A DNA stretch of 64,000 nt from Talinum fruticosum (GCA_021018815.1 JAITYX010000045.1:2232001-2296000); one strand, 5' to 3'; counted from the first letter of the stretch, positions 22,872 through 35,025 are shown. Notes: generated from the letters alone by a model not told the origin. Translations and numbers: made by a program.

Positions 22872-24379
22872 TGTACGTATTGATGTGGGACATATCGGTG
22901 TTGAAAATGTCGGTGTTGAAGTAGACTTCTTATTCCCTAGCGACTTTATGCTAGGATTCGAATTGAGTAGAACTCCATATCATGTGTTCCAAAAGAGTAA
23001 GTGCTCGGGACTTACTTGTAGAAAATTTTAGGGGATATGACGCTTAAGTGCTTGACCCGAGAAGACAACAGACCCCTAAGAAAAGAAAACGATATGCTCT
23101 GTTTTTGGATGCACATAAAGAATGCAGATTAACCAAAATGAAATGCAACGACACCAATGGAATCACTTTGATTGGGATGACTTTGTTTTGGCTAATGCAT
23201 TGACTTACTTAGAATGAGATGAACTTAATGTAAATAGACTCACCTAATTTGGGATGAATGTTAATTCGGCTAATGCAAAGAAAGATTCACCTATTAAGAT
23301 GAATTTTAATTTGGCGAACGCAAGTAAAGACTCACCTATTTAAGATGAATTTTAATTTTACTAATTCAAACAAAGACTCACCTATTTGAGATGAATTTTA
23401 ATTTGGCTGATGCAAAAATAAAAAATGACCCAGCTAAAATGAGATGAATTTTATTTTGGGTAATGCAAAAATGAAAAAGACTCGCCTAAAATGAGATGGA
23501 TTAGACTTTGGCCAAATGCAAATAAAAGACTCCCATAGCTAAATGTAAATAAAAGACTCTCCTAATTTAGAGAAGAATTTAGATGATGGACAAAAATGTA
23601 AACATGCTAACAAACAAAAGCCAAAGCCTAAAACCTGCTGAAGAGAGGAGGAAGTCCATGGCAGGACCCACCTCGGCCAACGGACGGAAGCCGGTGCCGG
23701 CTATGTCCTATAGATGGTCGACGGCCTGGAAAATGAAAACAACCATGAATAAAGAGATTTCAACCGACTCAAAAATTAATAAACCGACCTACGACAAAAG
23801 GGAAGGCAATTTTGACTTTTGGCTTAAATGCATAAATTTGACTGGACTCAAGAAGGTAAATTATTGTATTTTATTTTGCACCCATGCAAAGGTTATTTAG
23901 CAATTCAACCTAGACTTAAGGCTCACAAGAAAAAGGTTAAACACTAACAGCAATCAAATTCATTTCAAGCATGAAAATGAAGAGAAAGGTACCACCTATA
24001 GTGCTAATGTTTTATAGTCAAAATAGGGATAATTCTAGGTCGGATAAATGGTGGCTCACGATCTGAAAATTTCGTTCTTTGTGGGATGCATACCGAGACT
24101 TGAATAATCGGTGTCTCTCAATTAGGAATCGAGAAAAAGTGTGATATGAGTGAAGAGTAACCCCAGTGTGTCAAGACTAAGGAGGCTCACCGAGTCAATA
24201 GTTCGACCTCTCTAAAAATGTTCAATTAAGGGTATAGCCTAAAGGTCGAAATTAAAAGCAACTATAGTTCGAGGTTGCCTAAATGCAATATGTTTAATGT
24301 AAAACACAATAAGAAAACTCACAACTTTAATTTTCAAATCTTACCCTCTTAATAAGTGACATCCCAGTGGAGTCGCCAC
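22872..24379 (-). other. Leader region of gypsy element B
   Basis: Non-coding. The right half matches the leader of element A, and primer-site sequence TGGCGACTCCACTGGGAT lies on the reverse strand at 24378-24361. The left part carries a tandem repeat array. On the plus strand, 22880-23100 reads DVGHIGVENVGVEVDFL..DFMLGFELSR with stops, but I recognise no protein. Gag and pol of B would continue left of element A, outside the window. Confidence 0.55.
23205..23590 (+). repeat. Tandem array of about eight diverged 45-55 bp units
   Basis: Units follow AAAGACTCACCTATTTGAGATGAA then TTTTAATTTGGCTAATGCAAA, with copies at about 23245, 23285, 23327, 23376, 23425, 23477 and 23527 and a partial one at 23556. 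Divergence is substantial. The array sits in the leader of gypsy element B; element A has an AT microsatellite in a comparable location. Confidence 0.75.
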
Positions 24380-24488
24380 TGTAGGATCCACAGCCTGTCC
24401 CTCTGTAAGGACCCATCGGACCGAGTCCAGTGGAGTCGCCACTCGTAGGATCCATAGCTCTGTCCCTCCGTAGGGACCCGTCGGACCA
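24365..24488 (-). repeat. Tandem duplication of the LTR end and primer site
   Basis: CAGTGGAGTCGCCACTGTAG followed by GATCCACAGCCTGTCCCTC and AAGGACCCATCGGACCGAG recurs at once as CAGTGGAGTCGCCACTCGTA with GATCCATAGCTCTGTCCCTC and AGGGACCCGTCGGACC. Unit length is about 64 bp and the copies differ at several positions. Confidence 0.8.
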
Positions 24489-27360
24489 AGTTTTTCCATG
24501 AATGTCGGCTCTCTTGATTTTGTTTTTGTTAAGATTCTTTTTGAAAGTTCATTTGGAAAGTGGGGTGCACCTCCTCTTAAACTTATTTATTTTTAGAATC
24601 CGATTAAATAGTTAAAATAAAAGGGTGACTGATGATTTTTATTAATCATTTTTATTTTAAAAATTGATTTTTAGGGAAATCTCGGGATGTTATTTCGAGG
24701 TTAGGAAAAAGAAAAACAAGAAATTATATTTTTCCACAAAGCTTTTGAGGCAAAAGGTAAAAAACCGTTTGGACCGAGAGTTATGTCCGGTTATTAGCAA
24801 GTGTCGACGAGAGCCAGACCGAGTGATAACCGGTGCAGCTATAGGGCCATGATTGAGGAATCAATCTCACTCTTATAGCTTTGGCTGTAAAAAAAAAAAA
24901 CCCAAATTCTTCCATTTTCAACCTGAAATACCGAGAACCAAATGGGAAGAAATAATAGTAAAGTAAAATGAAGATTTGCTCTTTGAGAGTTTTAGTTACC
25001 CTAGAGGGGGTGAATAGGGTAATGAGGAAATTTTAACAAACTTGGAAGATTAAAGCTTGAAAGGAGTAATCTAGACAATTTGAGTCTAGATTGGACTCGG
25101 AAAAGTTGAACTCGGATATACGTGGAAACCCTCCCGAGGCGAGAAAACCACGGCCGGTGCTAATCTAAGCACCGAGTCAAATCTACTATTTTAAATCCGC
25201 AAAATACAGCAGACTAACTCAACCAGAATTGCTCCCTTGAAAAATTCTTTATAGAGTTTTCCTAGACTCGAAGTTCCCTTATCTAATTTAGTACTTCCTA
25301 ACAGAGGTAACCTTTATAGCTAGGGATATCCGTTGAGATGTGAACATTACGCAACGGCTCTTGGCTTCTCAAGGTGCTCTAATAAGCTGGTGATGTTTGA
25401 AAAGTAAGGTGCAAAACAACCGTTGAGCTTAGCATTGAAGTTTTTCGGTTTTAGAAACAGACAACCACGACACGAGCATTCGAGCCTTGTTCGAAGTAGA
25501 AAAGCCTTGTCTGCTGGTGATTGACGACTTGAAGTCGGTTAGTTTTGTAATTCAAAATTAAGATAACCTACAAAAGCAAATCATTTTGGTTCTCAAAGTA
25601 TAGAATACTTTGGTCCAAGATTAGGCACGAGATAATAATTTAATTAAGATAATTAAGTGCATAATTATCTCCGGCTTAGAAGAGTGAAATTTTCCGAGTC
25701 TAATATCATTATACTCAAATTCCATTAGGGTCAGTCCTAAGAAAGATCAAGTTATAAAAGTCAAAACATCGAGTATGCGTACTTGATGCGGACAAATAAT
25801 TCTCAAACACACATGCTAACTTAGAAATATGAATTAACGTTGTAATTCACTTTACTTCAAGATATGCAGTTAGAACTCATATAAGAGGTGTTAGAGAGAT
25901 TATTTGAACATGCGATAAGTTTGAGTGGTGTCCGAGTGACTCGAAACACTAATGTGAGAAGATAGACAAGAACGTGTGTTACGAGTCGATCGAATTGAAT
26001 GAAAACTTAAACAGAAGTTTCTATGGTACTCATAATGACTTGTAATCAAAACTTAGGAAGAATGAGGTTTGTATCTCGAGTCTTTGGTAGTACTTAGAAT
26101 GATCTAGTTTCGAGTCCGAGTCTTCATAAAAGACTCACCTAACAAAAATTATTAAAAAAAAGTACTCTTCTAATCTTTGTGTCGAAACCGAGAATCCATT
26201 GTTCAAGGGTGAAGATACAAAATGAAGAGGGTGCCCTCCGTTCCTCCCATCAACAGACAGCCTTCACTAATGAAAATTGTAAGTTTAGAAATCGTGTTTA
26301 ACAATCAAGCAAACAAATTGTGATATATTGAAATTAAAGGAAACCGATAAACAAGCAAATAGTAAAGTAGTAAAGAAAGCAAAAAGATATTAAAAGTTAC
26401 AGTGGGTGGGGAGGAATTGAAAGTGATTACATTGTTAATCCACAATACGAAAAGCAGTAAATGACATAAATAAATAAAACAATAGAGAAAGCTTGAAAGA
26501 GGATCCGGTGCCCTCAGGTTGTCCCACATGCTGAACTTAGATTACAAACGAAATTCGATAGAGTAACGGCAGGGTGATGAGCTTAAATGGAGGACAAAGA
26601 AGGCTATTTGTAGAGTTTAAGACATGGAAGAATGAGTGACGATATGATGAAATGGAGAGAGTAGACAGTGGGAGAGAGTGATAGGAAGTACTTTCAAATT
26701 TTGGGGTATTTGATAACCGAAAGTGGTGCACTCAAAATGAGGGGTAAGCCCTCTATTTATAGTAATTTTTAGGCCACAAAAAATCAACCTAAGCATCACT
26801 TCAACTGTCGGAGTTGGCTGAACTAGGGCCGGATTTATCGGAGATGATAAAGGAAATGAAGCGAGATATTCCCTAGACCGAGAGGATCCCACCTAGAGAG
26901 CCGAGAAACGCGACCCTAATCTCATACAATGTCGTATGGTCATCTTGAGTTGCGTGCCTCGGTTAGTCGCTAAGAACAAAACGCTGCGTTTTGCAATTTG
27001 AGTCTAAAAATGTGACGCCGGTTTGAATGACGTCGTCCGGACACTTGAGTTGTGTGCCATGCTTGGAAACAAAACAATGTGTTTGATGGGCGGACTTGAG
27101 TGAAACACGGTGCCTATTTGGGTTTCCTTGTTGGGAGCCTAAACCTGGCTTGGTTCGGCCGAAAGAAATTGGTTTTGTGGGCTGGCCCAAGCAAAAAGAT
27201 GATTTTTATGGTGCTAATAGGTTTTTGTGGTTTACTGGCTTCCATCACGACGGTCGGACTTCGATCATGATTCGAGTTCACAAACAGGATGGGATTTCAT
27301 AAGCTGGGCCAACAAAATAAATAAAAGAGATAAGGATGACACTTTTTAAGTTTTACACCA
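24380..27360 (-). mobile_element. 5' LTR of gypsy element B with a nested solo LTR
   Basis: Reverse strand from TGGTGTAAAACTTAAAAAG (27360) to GGATCCTACA (24380), followed by the primer-site sequence. Homologous to LTR A and LTR C. A Sirevirus solo LTR splits it at 24969-26126; without it the length is about 1.8 kb. The terminal 60 bp or so plus the primer site are present twice (24365-24428 and 24429-24488). Confidence 0.75.
24969..26126 (-). mobile_element. Sirevirus-type solo LTR, internally deleted, TSD TAAAA
   Basis: Plus strand from TGAAGATTTGCTCTTTGAG to CCGAGTCTTCA, flanked by perfect TAAAA duplications (24964-24968 and 26127-26131). At 1,158 bp it is about 400 bp shorter than its relatives. 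The gap falls near 25330, where TAGCTAGGGATA joins TCCGTTGAGATGTGAAC, removing the middle of the LTR. Confidence 0.9.
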
Positions 27361-27831
27361 AGGTCCAAGGCCCAATGGGTATATTGATTATTGTTTTAAT
27401 TTTTGGTTTGTTAGAGCTAAATGGGCTTTGTACACATGTTTTTGGGGTTTAAGTTCCTTATAAGATACTAAGATGCATTTGATCTAATTGGGTCTAGCTG
27501 GTCCAGGGTTGGACCGATCAACGAGTCAACTGGTTTAATCCGATCTAAACGGTTGAACTGATCGAACCATTGATACACTTCCTTGACCGAGTCGATCACC
27601 GGTTCAATTTTCTTAACATAGCCTGCTGGGAGAGAGGGAGATAGAGAAAGAGAGATAGAGACCCAAGAAAAACCTTAGCCGCTTTTACTCTAGCCCCTTC
27701 AATTATCGCTTATGCATCCTGTTGGAGAGGGCAGCTAGAGAGAAAGAAAGAGAGATGGAAATCCGTAGCACCCATTCTTATCTTCTACTCCATTTCCCCA
27801 TCTCATATCTAAGTTTTCATCCTAGTCGACA
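27361..27831 (+). repeat. Spacer with CCGGTTGAAC-type repeat
   Basis: Between gypsy LTR B and the first Sirevirus LTR. GTCAACTGGTTTAATCCGAT..CTAAACGGTTGAACTGATCG up to TTCTTAACATAG (about 27520-27620) matches 54528-54640 and, inverted, 50395-50540. A GA-rich stretch follows (27630-27760). No coding. Confidence 0.5.
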
Positions 27832-29177
27832 CACTTAGAAACCAGTCTTTTAACATAACACTCGAATCGTGTTTCGACCCACTCGGACATCACTCGGAAC
27901 CATCGCATGAGTAAATAATTTCTCTACCACGTTTATTCGAGCACTAACTTCATGTTTCGAGTTAAAATGAATTACGACATTAATTCTTATTTCTAAGTCG
28001 GTTTATTTATGGAGAATTATTTGCTTGATCAAGCTCATGTATCCCGATATTATATTCTCTCTAACTGGATCACTTTAAGGATTGACTCAAGATGGAATCG
28101 AACTTAATGGATATTAGACTCGGAAAATTCCACTCATTTAGGCTAAAGATAATTAAGTGCTTAATTACTCGATTTAATTATTATCCGTGCCTAATTTTGG
28201 ACCAAAGTATTTCTATACTTTGAGTACCACTTTGATTTTCTTTTGTAGGTTGTTTAAACAAGCCTAATCTGAAAGTTGAAAAGCAAAAGCAATTCTAGCC
28301 TTTAAATACTAGTAGACAGAAAACAGCTATTTCTGGACTCGGCTCGGATCACCGTGTTAGGTTTGTTTGATTCCAAAACTAGAAAGCTGTAACTTTTAGT
28401 CTAACGGTTGTTTCCACCTCAATTTTCAATCAACACAAGATGATTAGACCATCTTTTTGAGCCAAGAACCGTTGTACAACATTCACCTCTCAATGGTTCT
28501 TTTCTAAGTGACTACGAATATCCGTTACAATGGCTAGTAAAGATCACGAGTCCGAACTCGGTCTCAACGAGTCATTACGCTCGGATGTTTATAAATAGAA
28601 GTCATTCCACAAGACTTGAAGATTGCTGCTGAACATATTGCTAACACTTTCTTAGTGCATTCTTACTCAATCTTCATCTAAACAACTCCTAATTTGTAAT
28701 CTCTTAATTTATGAATTGTAAAGAAAGTCTTATAATCTCTTATATTCTGTTCTTACTTTTTTCTAAGTGCCTTGACTGAGCTGTAAGGGCTAACTCAACT
28801 CAGTTGTCCCCGATCTGTAAGGTTTAACTCAGTCAGGAAATACTAGATCGAGATAAGGGAACTTCTAAGTTTAGGAAAAACACTGTAAAGAAATTGTCTA
28901 ACGGAGCAATTCGGTATGAGTCGATCCTTTGTAATTGAGGATTCAATTAGTGGATTTGACTTGGTGCTTAGATTAGCACTGTTTGTAGTTTTTTATCCTA
29001 GGAGGGTTTCCACGTATCTCTAAGTGTCTTTCTTTCCGAGTCCAATCTAGACTCGAGAATGCGTTTCTGTTCTATTTTGTGCAAAAAGAGTTTGATTTTT
29101 ATCTAAAATCTTCCATAACCCTATTCACCTTCATTCCCCCTCTAGGGTGACTTATCCTCTCCAAGAGCAAACCTTCA
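27832..29177 (+). mobile_element. 5' LTR of Sirevirus-type copia element 1
   Basis: Ends GAGCAAACCTTCA and is followed at once by the primer-binding site. Homologous to the 3' LTR at 38231-39566 from CACT(T/C)(A/G)GAAACC onward. Both copies lack the TGAAGACTCGGA start seen in other family members, so they share a shortened U3. TATA-like ATAAATAGAAG at 28592-28602 could be the promoter (the others have TCTATTTATAGA on the opposite strand at the same place). Confidence 0.8.
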
Positions 29178-29194
29178 ATTGGGTATTAGAGCCT
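29178..29194 (+). other. Primer-binding site of copia element 1
   Basis: ATTGGGTATTAGAGCCTAG directly after the LTR resembles the usual TGGTATCAGAGC site that pairs with the initiator methionine tRNA, with two changes. Element 2 has ATTGGTATCGGAGCC here. Confidence 0.75.
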
Positions 29195-29237
29195 AGCCTT
29201 TCAAGAGTATCTCACAATCCAAAGGTCTAAAGATCGA

Positions 29238-31007
29238 ATGGCTTAGAACAATGGAGAGTTCGATGAAGGAAGATCATCTACCGGACCACCCAAGATTCAA
29301 GGGTCAAATTTTGCACATTGGAAGAAGATGATGGAATGCTTTCTAATGGATAATGATGAAGAGGTTTGGAACATCATCAAGGATGAAAACTTCATCCCAA
29401 TGAAGACGAAAGGTGTAAGATTTGTACCTAAAGAGAAATCCGAGTACACCATCGAAGAGATTGAGAAGTTTAAAAAGAACTTTAAAGCTATAAACACACC
29501 GATGTGTGCCATCAGCTCGAAGAGTACAACGAGTCTCCGCTTGTGACACAACCAAAGAGGTGTGGGACACACGTGTCAACACCTATGAAGGAACAAGTCA
29601 AGTGAAGGAGGCGAAGTCAATATCTTCATAAGTATGAGCTATTCAAGATGGAGCTAGAAGAAAACATCTAACAATCTCAAATCTCCGGGTAGAAAGATCT
29701 TACACGAGGAAATGGTCGGAAAAATTTTAAGGAGCCTACCAAAGAGAAAATGGGGTCCAAAGATAACGACCATTGAAGAAGCTCAAAAACTTGATCTGCA
29801 GCCAGACGAGCTCATTAGGAAGTTCCTTATTCATGAGATTCATATTAACGTAGAGGATGCCGAGGTCAACCCCAAAAGAACATTGCGCTCGAAGGCCTCA
29901 ACGAGCAAACATCAAAGTCTTAGCGCCTCCGAATCGGAAGATGATCCCATGGCACTCATTGCCCAAGGCTTCAAAAAGATGATAAAGTATAAGAAGTGGT
30001 AAAAGAGGCTAACGGAAGAGTTCTACAAGAAAGATAAGAATGACAGGAAAGGTAAATACTCATCCCCTTCAAAGTTATCTTTAACTAAGAATTCTGGTTG
30101 CTTTGAATGTGGCAACAAGGAGCACATAGTCAAAGACTGTCCAAAGAGAAAAAGAAGGACAGAAATAAGAAAAAAGCTATGATGGCTACCTGGAGTGATG
30201 ATGACTCATCTGAAGAAGATGATTCCGATGACTCGAAATGTCTTATGGCACCGACGGACTCAAAAGCTGAATCCGAGTCGGATAATGACAACTCATATAT
30301 TGAGGAGACAAGTCCTCAGGAGGTAATTGAATACTTCCTTAAGTTTTCCAAAGTTGATTTAGCTAGATATATTTTTAGTTTGGAAGAAAAGTCCAATTCG
30401 ACTCTTTGGACTTCAAAGAATAACTTGAGTCTCTTACTTGTTGAGAGTAATGTTTTGAAAAATGAGCTAGGAAACTTGAGACAAAATATAAAGGTACTCG
30501 AGAACAGTGCTCAAGACAATGAGACTGAGTCCGAGTCTCTTAGAACAGAAAATGAGCAACAGAAAAGGAAGATCAATGAGTCTCAAGAGCTGGTTTTAAA
30601 ACTCATTCAAGATTATACAAACCTTGATCTTTTACTAGGCTCTCTGTGTGTCTCATTCGAAAAGAAGGTCTTGGTTAGAATGCTGAAGAGGAACCTAATT
30701 CCTATTCTAGTCTTTTCAAAACTCGACTCCGAACTATGAAGTTCGGGATGGTCGAGCACGGTCTTATTCACTCTCATGAAAAAGGATCGAGCTCGGACCA
30801 GTTTACGAGAAAAAGCATTCTCCACCTTTTTACAAAAGAAAGGATTTTCAACGAAAGGAGACATAGACTTAGTTTTCTAGAAAGAAGACTCAAAATCAGA
30901 CCACACCCAAAATCATTTAAATATGGGTTCCCAAAAGTGCTCTTCCTCATAAAAGGACCACGAGTAAAGGGAGTTACTAGGTTTGTAAGAGGAACTGAGA
31001 AGGGTTA
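29238..31007 (+). pseudogene. Gag of Sirevirus-type copia element 1, broken
   Basis: The ATG at 29238 has a TAG at codon 3. The N-terminal copia capsid follows: PPKIQGSNFAHWKKMMECFL, EEVWNIIKDENFIP and INTPMCAISSK. After a frame change come LRSLPKRKWGPKITTIEEAQ and PDELIRKF (about 29715-29830) and the zinc knuckle CFECGNKEHIVKDC at 30100-30141 (CX2CX4HX4C). An acidic stretch and a long coiled-coil region (about 30180-30650) lead to the LGSLCVSFEKK motif, typical of Sirevirus Gag. The sequence is then cut at 31007 by an inverted solo LTR. Gag would have formed cytoplasmic particles packaging the element RNA. Confidence 0.85.
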
Positions 31008-32489
31008 TGAAGGTTTTCTCTTGGAGAGTCTTAGTCACCCTAGAGGGGGTGAATAGGGTGATGAGGAAATTTAAACAATAAATGGTGGGTTAAAGTTTAA
31101 ATTAAACTTTAAGGTCTGTTTGAGTCTAGATTGGGCTCGAAAAGAGTGAACTCGGAATTATATGGAAACCCTCCTGGGGCGAGAAAACCACGGCCAGTGC
31201 TAATCCAAGCACCGAGTCAAATCCACTATTTTGAATCTACAAAATACATTAGACTCGACTCAACCAGAATTTCTCCCTTAGACAATTCTTTATAAAGTTT
31301 TCCTAGACTCAAAAGTTCCCTTATCCGATCTAGTACTTACTAACTAAGATAACCTTTATAGTTAGGGACAAGTGAGCTGAGTTAACCCTTACAGCTCGGT
31401 CAAGGGACCTTACTCGAAAGTAAGAAAGAAAGTTTTGTGATTGATTACAAGACTTTACAACTCGGAAAAGTGTTAAGTACGAGACTTGGAGTTGTAAGAT
31501 GAAGATTGAGTGAGTATTATATAGAGAGATATGATTTGAGCAATAGGTTCAGCAATCTTCAAGTCTTGTGAAGTGGGTTCTATTTATATATGACCAAACC
31601 AATTAGCCTTTGTGACTATCTTCTTATTAAAAGTCCTCTATGATAGTTGTAACGGTTCTTCCGAGCCACTCGAAAAGATCCATTGAGATGTGAACATTGT
31701 GCAACGACTCTTGACTCCTTAGGATGTCCCATTCCACTCGGTGGTGTCCGAAAAGTAGGGTGGAAACCACCGTTGAGTTTAGCGTTGAATATTTTCGGTT
31801 TTGGAAACGGACAACCCCGACGTAGTGTCCGGGTCTTGGTCGAAGTAGAAAAAGCCTTGTCTGCTGGTGATTTGACATCTTGAAGCTCGTTACTTTTGTA
31901 ATTAAAAAGTAGGATAACCTCGTTTAGATAACCTACAAAGTAAACCAATTTTGGTTCTCAAAGTAAGTGCATAATTATCCGAGTCCTTGAAGAGTGGAAA
32001 TTTCGAGTCTAATATTCATTATACTCGTATTCCATCCGAGTCGAGTCTAGAGAAAGATCAAGTTAGATAGAGAATATCGAGTAAGAGTACTTGATCTAGA
32101 CATATATAATTCAATCAACATAGGCTGACTTAGAAACTTGAATTAACACTATAATTCACTTGAACTTATAATATGAAGACAGAACTTGGTTTGAAAGTCT
32201 TCGTTGAGATTGTTTGAACATACGATAAGTCCGAGTGAAATCTGAGTGATGTCTAAGTGACTCGGAACTATCGGAATGAATTAATGAACAAGATTGTGCT
32301 TTCGAGTCGATCAGAATCGAATGAAAACATATGCAATAGTTTCTCTAACACTCGAAAAGATACTATAACACTCGGAAAAGTTTCTATAATACTCAGAATG
32401 ACTTGAAATCAAAACATAGAAGAGAAGAAGTTTGTACTTGATTCCTTGATAGTACTCAGAATGATATAAGTGTAGAATCTAAGTCTTCA
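31008..32489 (-). mobile_element. Sirevirus-type solo LTR in inverted orientation, TSD GGTTA
   Basis: Plus strand from TGAAGGTTTTCTCTTGGAG to CTAAGTCTTCA, 1,482 bp, with perfect GGTTA duplications at 31003-31007 and 32490-32494. It lies inside copia element 1, a member of its own family, in the opposite orientation, between gag and protease. Element 1 was therefore already in place when it inserted. Confidence 0.92.
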
Positions 32490-32494
32490 GGTTA

Positions 32495-32876
32495 GTTTGT
32501 TTCTGTTTTGCGGATGACTCAGAAATGAAAGGGTCACTAGTACTTAGATAGTGCTTGCTCACGCCACATGTTTGGAGATTCAAAACTCTTCTCGAGTTAG
32601 AAGATCCGAAGGGAGGAAAAGTCACATTTGGAGACAACAGCAAGGGCAAGGTAGTTGGGATTGGCAAAATTGGTGAAGGAAACAACTCAATCAGCCCAGT
32701 CTACCTTATCATTTCTCAACTATGTGACAAAGGTCAAGAGGTAAGGTTCACTCGGACCAACCGTTATATTTCGATGCAGTCACCAAAGAGACTAAGCTCT
32801 CGAGTCCGAGGTCAAGTAACACTTATACTATCCCTCTTTCAAATTCTAGTCAGAATTTATCATGCTTAAAAAGCAT
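32495..32876 (+). pseudogene. Protease region of copia element 1, degenerate
   Basis: LEDPKGGKVTFGDNSKGKVV with GIGKIGE (about 32600-32680) matches the block after the protease DSG motif in the family; element 2 has LESYKGGKVTFGD. The DSGCSRHM part is scrambled by indels near 32550. This aspartic protease would process Gag-Pol. Confidence 0.7.
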
Positions 32877-33840
32877 CTTTGAATGATGATTCATGGACTT
32901 GGCATCGTAGACTAGGTCATATTAGCATGCATACTATCAAGAAATTTGCATCTTATGGATTGGTTAGGGATTTACCTAACTGTGCATTTAAGAAAGATAA
33001 ATATATGAAGCATGCACAAAAAGGAAGCAAGTTAGATCATCTTTCAAACCACTCAAAGCTGTGTCTACGTCCAAAGTGCTTGAGTTAGTTCACATGGATT
33101 TGTGTGATGAAATTCCTATGAAAAACCTAGGAGGTAAATCATATGTACTTGTTATTGTTGATGATTATTTATAATTTACCTTGGTGTGTTTTCTAAAGAA
33201 CAAGAGTGAAGCCTTCAAAGACTTCACTAAGATCTGCAAGAAAATTCAAGTGGAGTCCGAGACTCATATCGGAAGGATTCGAATTGACCACGTAAGGCGG
33301 TTCAACTACTCGGAATTTGTTGATTGTTGTGACAAGAATGGTATCTCCCACAACTTCTCTGCACTAAGAACTCCTCAATTGAATGGAGTAGTGGAGAGAA
33401 AGAACAGAACTCTTGAAGAAACAGGAAGGACTATGATGATTGAAAATGTTCTACCCCACTATTTACGGGCTGAGGCAGTCAACACATCAAACTATACACT
33501 CAACAGCTACCTCATCGGACCCATCTTAAAGAAAACACACTATGAGCTATACAAGGGAAAGAAATCCAACAATTTCCGCTTCAAACCATTCAGATGTAAA
33601 TGCTTTGTGCATAACAATGATAAGGAACATCCGACTAAGTTTGATGCTAGATCGGATGAAGGTATATTTCTCGGTTACTCATCTCATAGTAAATCTTATC
33701 GAATTTTTAACAAAAGGACTGACAAAGTGGAAGAAAGTATCCACGTTGTCTTTGATGAGATTGATCTTGGCAGGATAAGTGAATCCACATTTTCGGATCT
33801 CAAGCCTAGCAGAGATGAAGATGACATTGCTTGAAGCCGA
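32877..33840 (+). pseudogene. Integrase of copia element 1, broken
   Basis: GAG-pre-integrase zinc finger region: DSWTWHRRLGHISMHTIKKF (the following CxxC is lost as YMKHA). Core: LVHMDLCDEIPMKNLGGKS (first catalytic D, about 33090), then a frame change and MVCFLKNKSEAFKDFTKICK. The expected RTDHG is altered to RIDHVRRFNYSEF. PQLNGVVERKNRTLEETGRT holds the catalytic E. YKGKKSNNFRFKPFRCKCFV and GIFLGYSSHSKSYRIFNKRT are the downstream copia blocks. It would insert the cDNA into the genome but is clearly inactive. Confidence 0.88.
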
Positions 33841-34189
33841 GCTCAAAAAGAGTCGAACGGAAGAACCGAGGAACTCGGAACAAGCCAACTCAGAATGTTG
33901 TGACTCGGAATGAATAAGTTAAAGAGCCATCTCAGAATGTTGAAGAACAAGGCTAATGTAAAGGCTCAGTAAGAACAAAAAGCGAAGATCGGCGTATTCA
34001 ACCAACAAACTTGGTGAATTAGAGGATAAGTAAAGCTTTCAAGTATGCATCTAGTTACCCACCCGAGAACATACTTTTTGATATCAACGAGTGGGGTAAG
34101 AACTTGATCTTCTTTGCATAATCTGTGTGCATTTTCTGCATTCATACCATTAATAGAACCAAAAAATGCACTAGAAGCCCTAAATGAGC

Positions 34190-35000
34190 CTAAATGGATA
34201 GAGGCCATGCAAGAAGAGCTTAATCAATTTGAAAGAAACCAAGTTTAGACTCGACCAAACGACCTTCCGACCACCCAATAATAGGAACCAAATGGGTTTT
34301 CAAGAACAAACTGGATGAGAAAAGGTTGGTAGTTAAAAATAAGGCTAGACTGGTCGCTCGGGGTATAACCAAGAGGAAGGAATTAATTGTGGGTAAACCT
34401 TTGCACTGTTGCTAAGATTGAGGCAATCGGAATTCTCTTAGCATTTGCATCTAGCATGAACATCAAGCTTTATCAAATGGATGTCAAGTGTGCATTTCTC
34501 AATGGTTATATTCAAGAAGAGGTTTATGTTGAGCAACCCCGTGGATCTAAAAACTCAGAATTTCCAAATCATGTTTTCAAGTTGCAAAAGGCTTTATATG
34601 GTCTTAAATAAGCTCCTAGAGCTTGGTGTGAAAGACTAAGCAGTTTCTTGGTTGAAAATGATTTTAAAAGAGGTCAAATTGACAAAACTCCTTATAAAAA
34701 CTAAGGGGAATGGTTTTCTTATCATTCATATTTATGTGGATGATATCATTTTTAGAGCTACTAATGAAACTCTATGTCAAGAGTTTTCTGAGTTGATGAG
34801 ATAGGAGTTCCAAATGAGTATGATGGGAGAATTGAATTTCTTTCTTGGTTTGCAAATCAAACAGGACAAGGATGGCATCTATGTCCATCAATCTAAGTAC
34901 ACCAAGGAGCTGTTGATGAAATACAATCTATAAGATGTAAAGAATGCAGCAAAACCTATGAGTAGCAGTTTAAAACTGGACTCGGACGAGAAAGGTAAAG
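34190..35000 (+). pseudogene. Reverse transcriptase of copia element 1, broken
   Basis: Starts at ALNEPKWIEAMQEELNQFER (about 34175-34230) and RPTDLPTTQ-like. VAKIEAIGILLAFASSMNIK, LYQMDVKCAFLNGYIQEEVY and FPNHVFKLQKALYGLK follow at 34405-34611. A TAA then replaces the Gln of LKQAPRAW. The active site YVDDIIF is intact at about 34734-34755, followed by FSELMR with a stop, EFQMSMMGELNFFLGLQIKQ and HQSKYTKELL. Frame breaks near 34680 and 34800. Confidence 0.88.
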
Positions 35001-35025
35001 CTATAGATCGAAATTCTACAGAGGT

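Noticed and set aside
23205..23590. CRISPR-like regular repeats
   Set aside because: Units are diverged head-to-tail tandem copies without unique spacers, in plant DNA.
30107..30739. 210-codon plus-strand ORF as a possible new gene
   Set aside because: It is the zinc-knuckle and coiled-coil part of copia element 1 Gag, read in one of its shifted frames.
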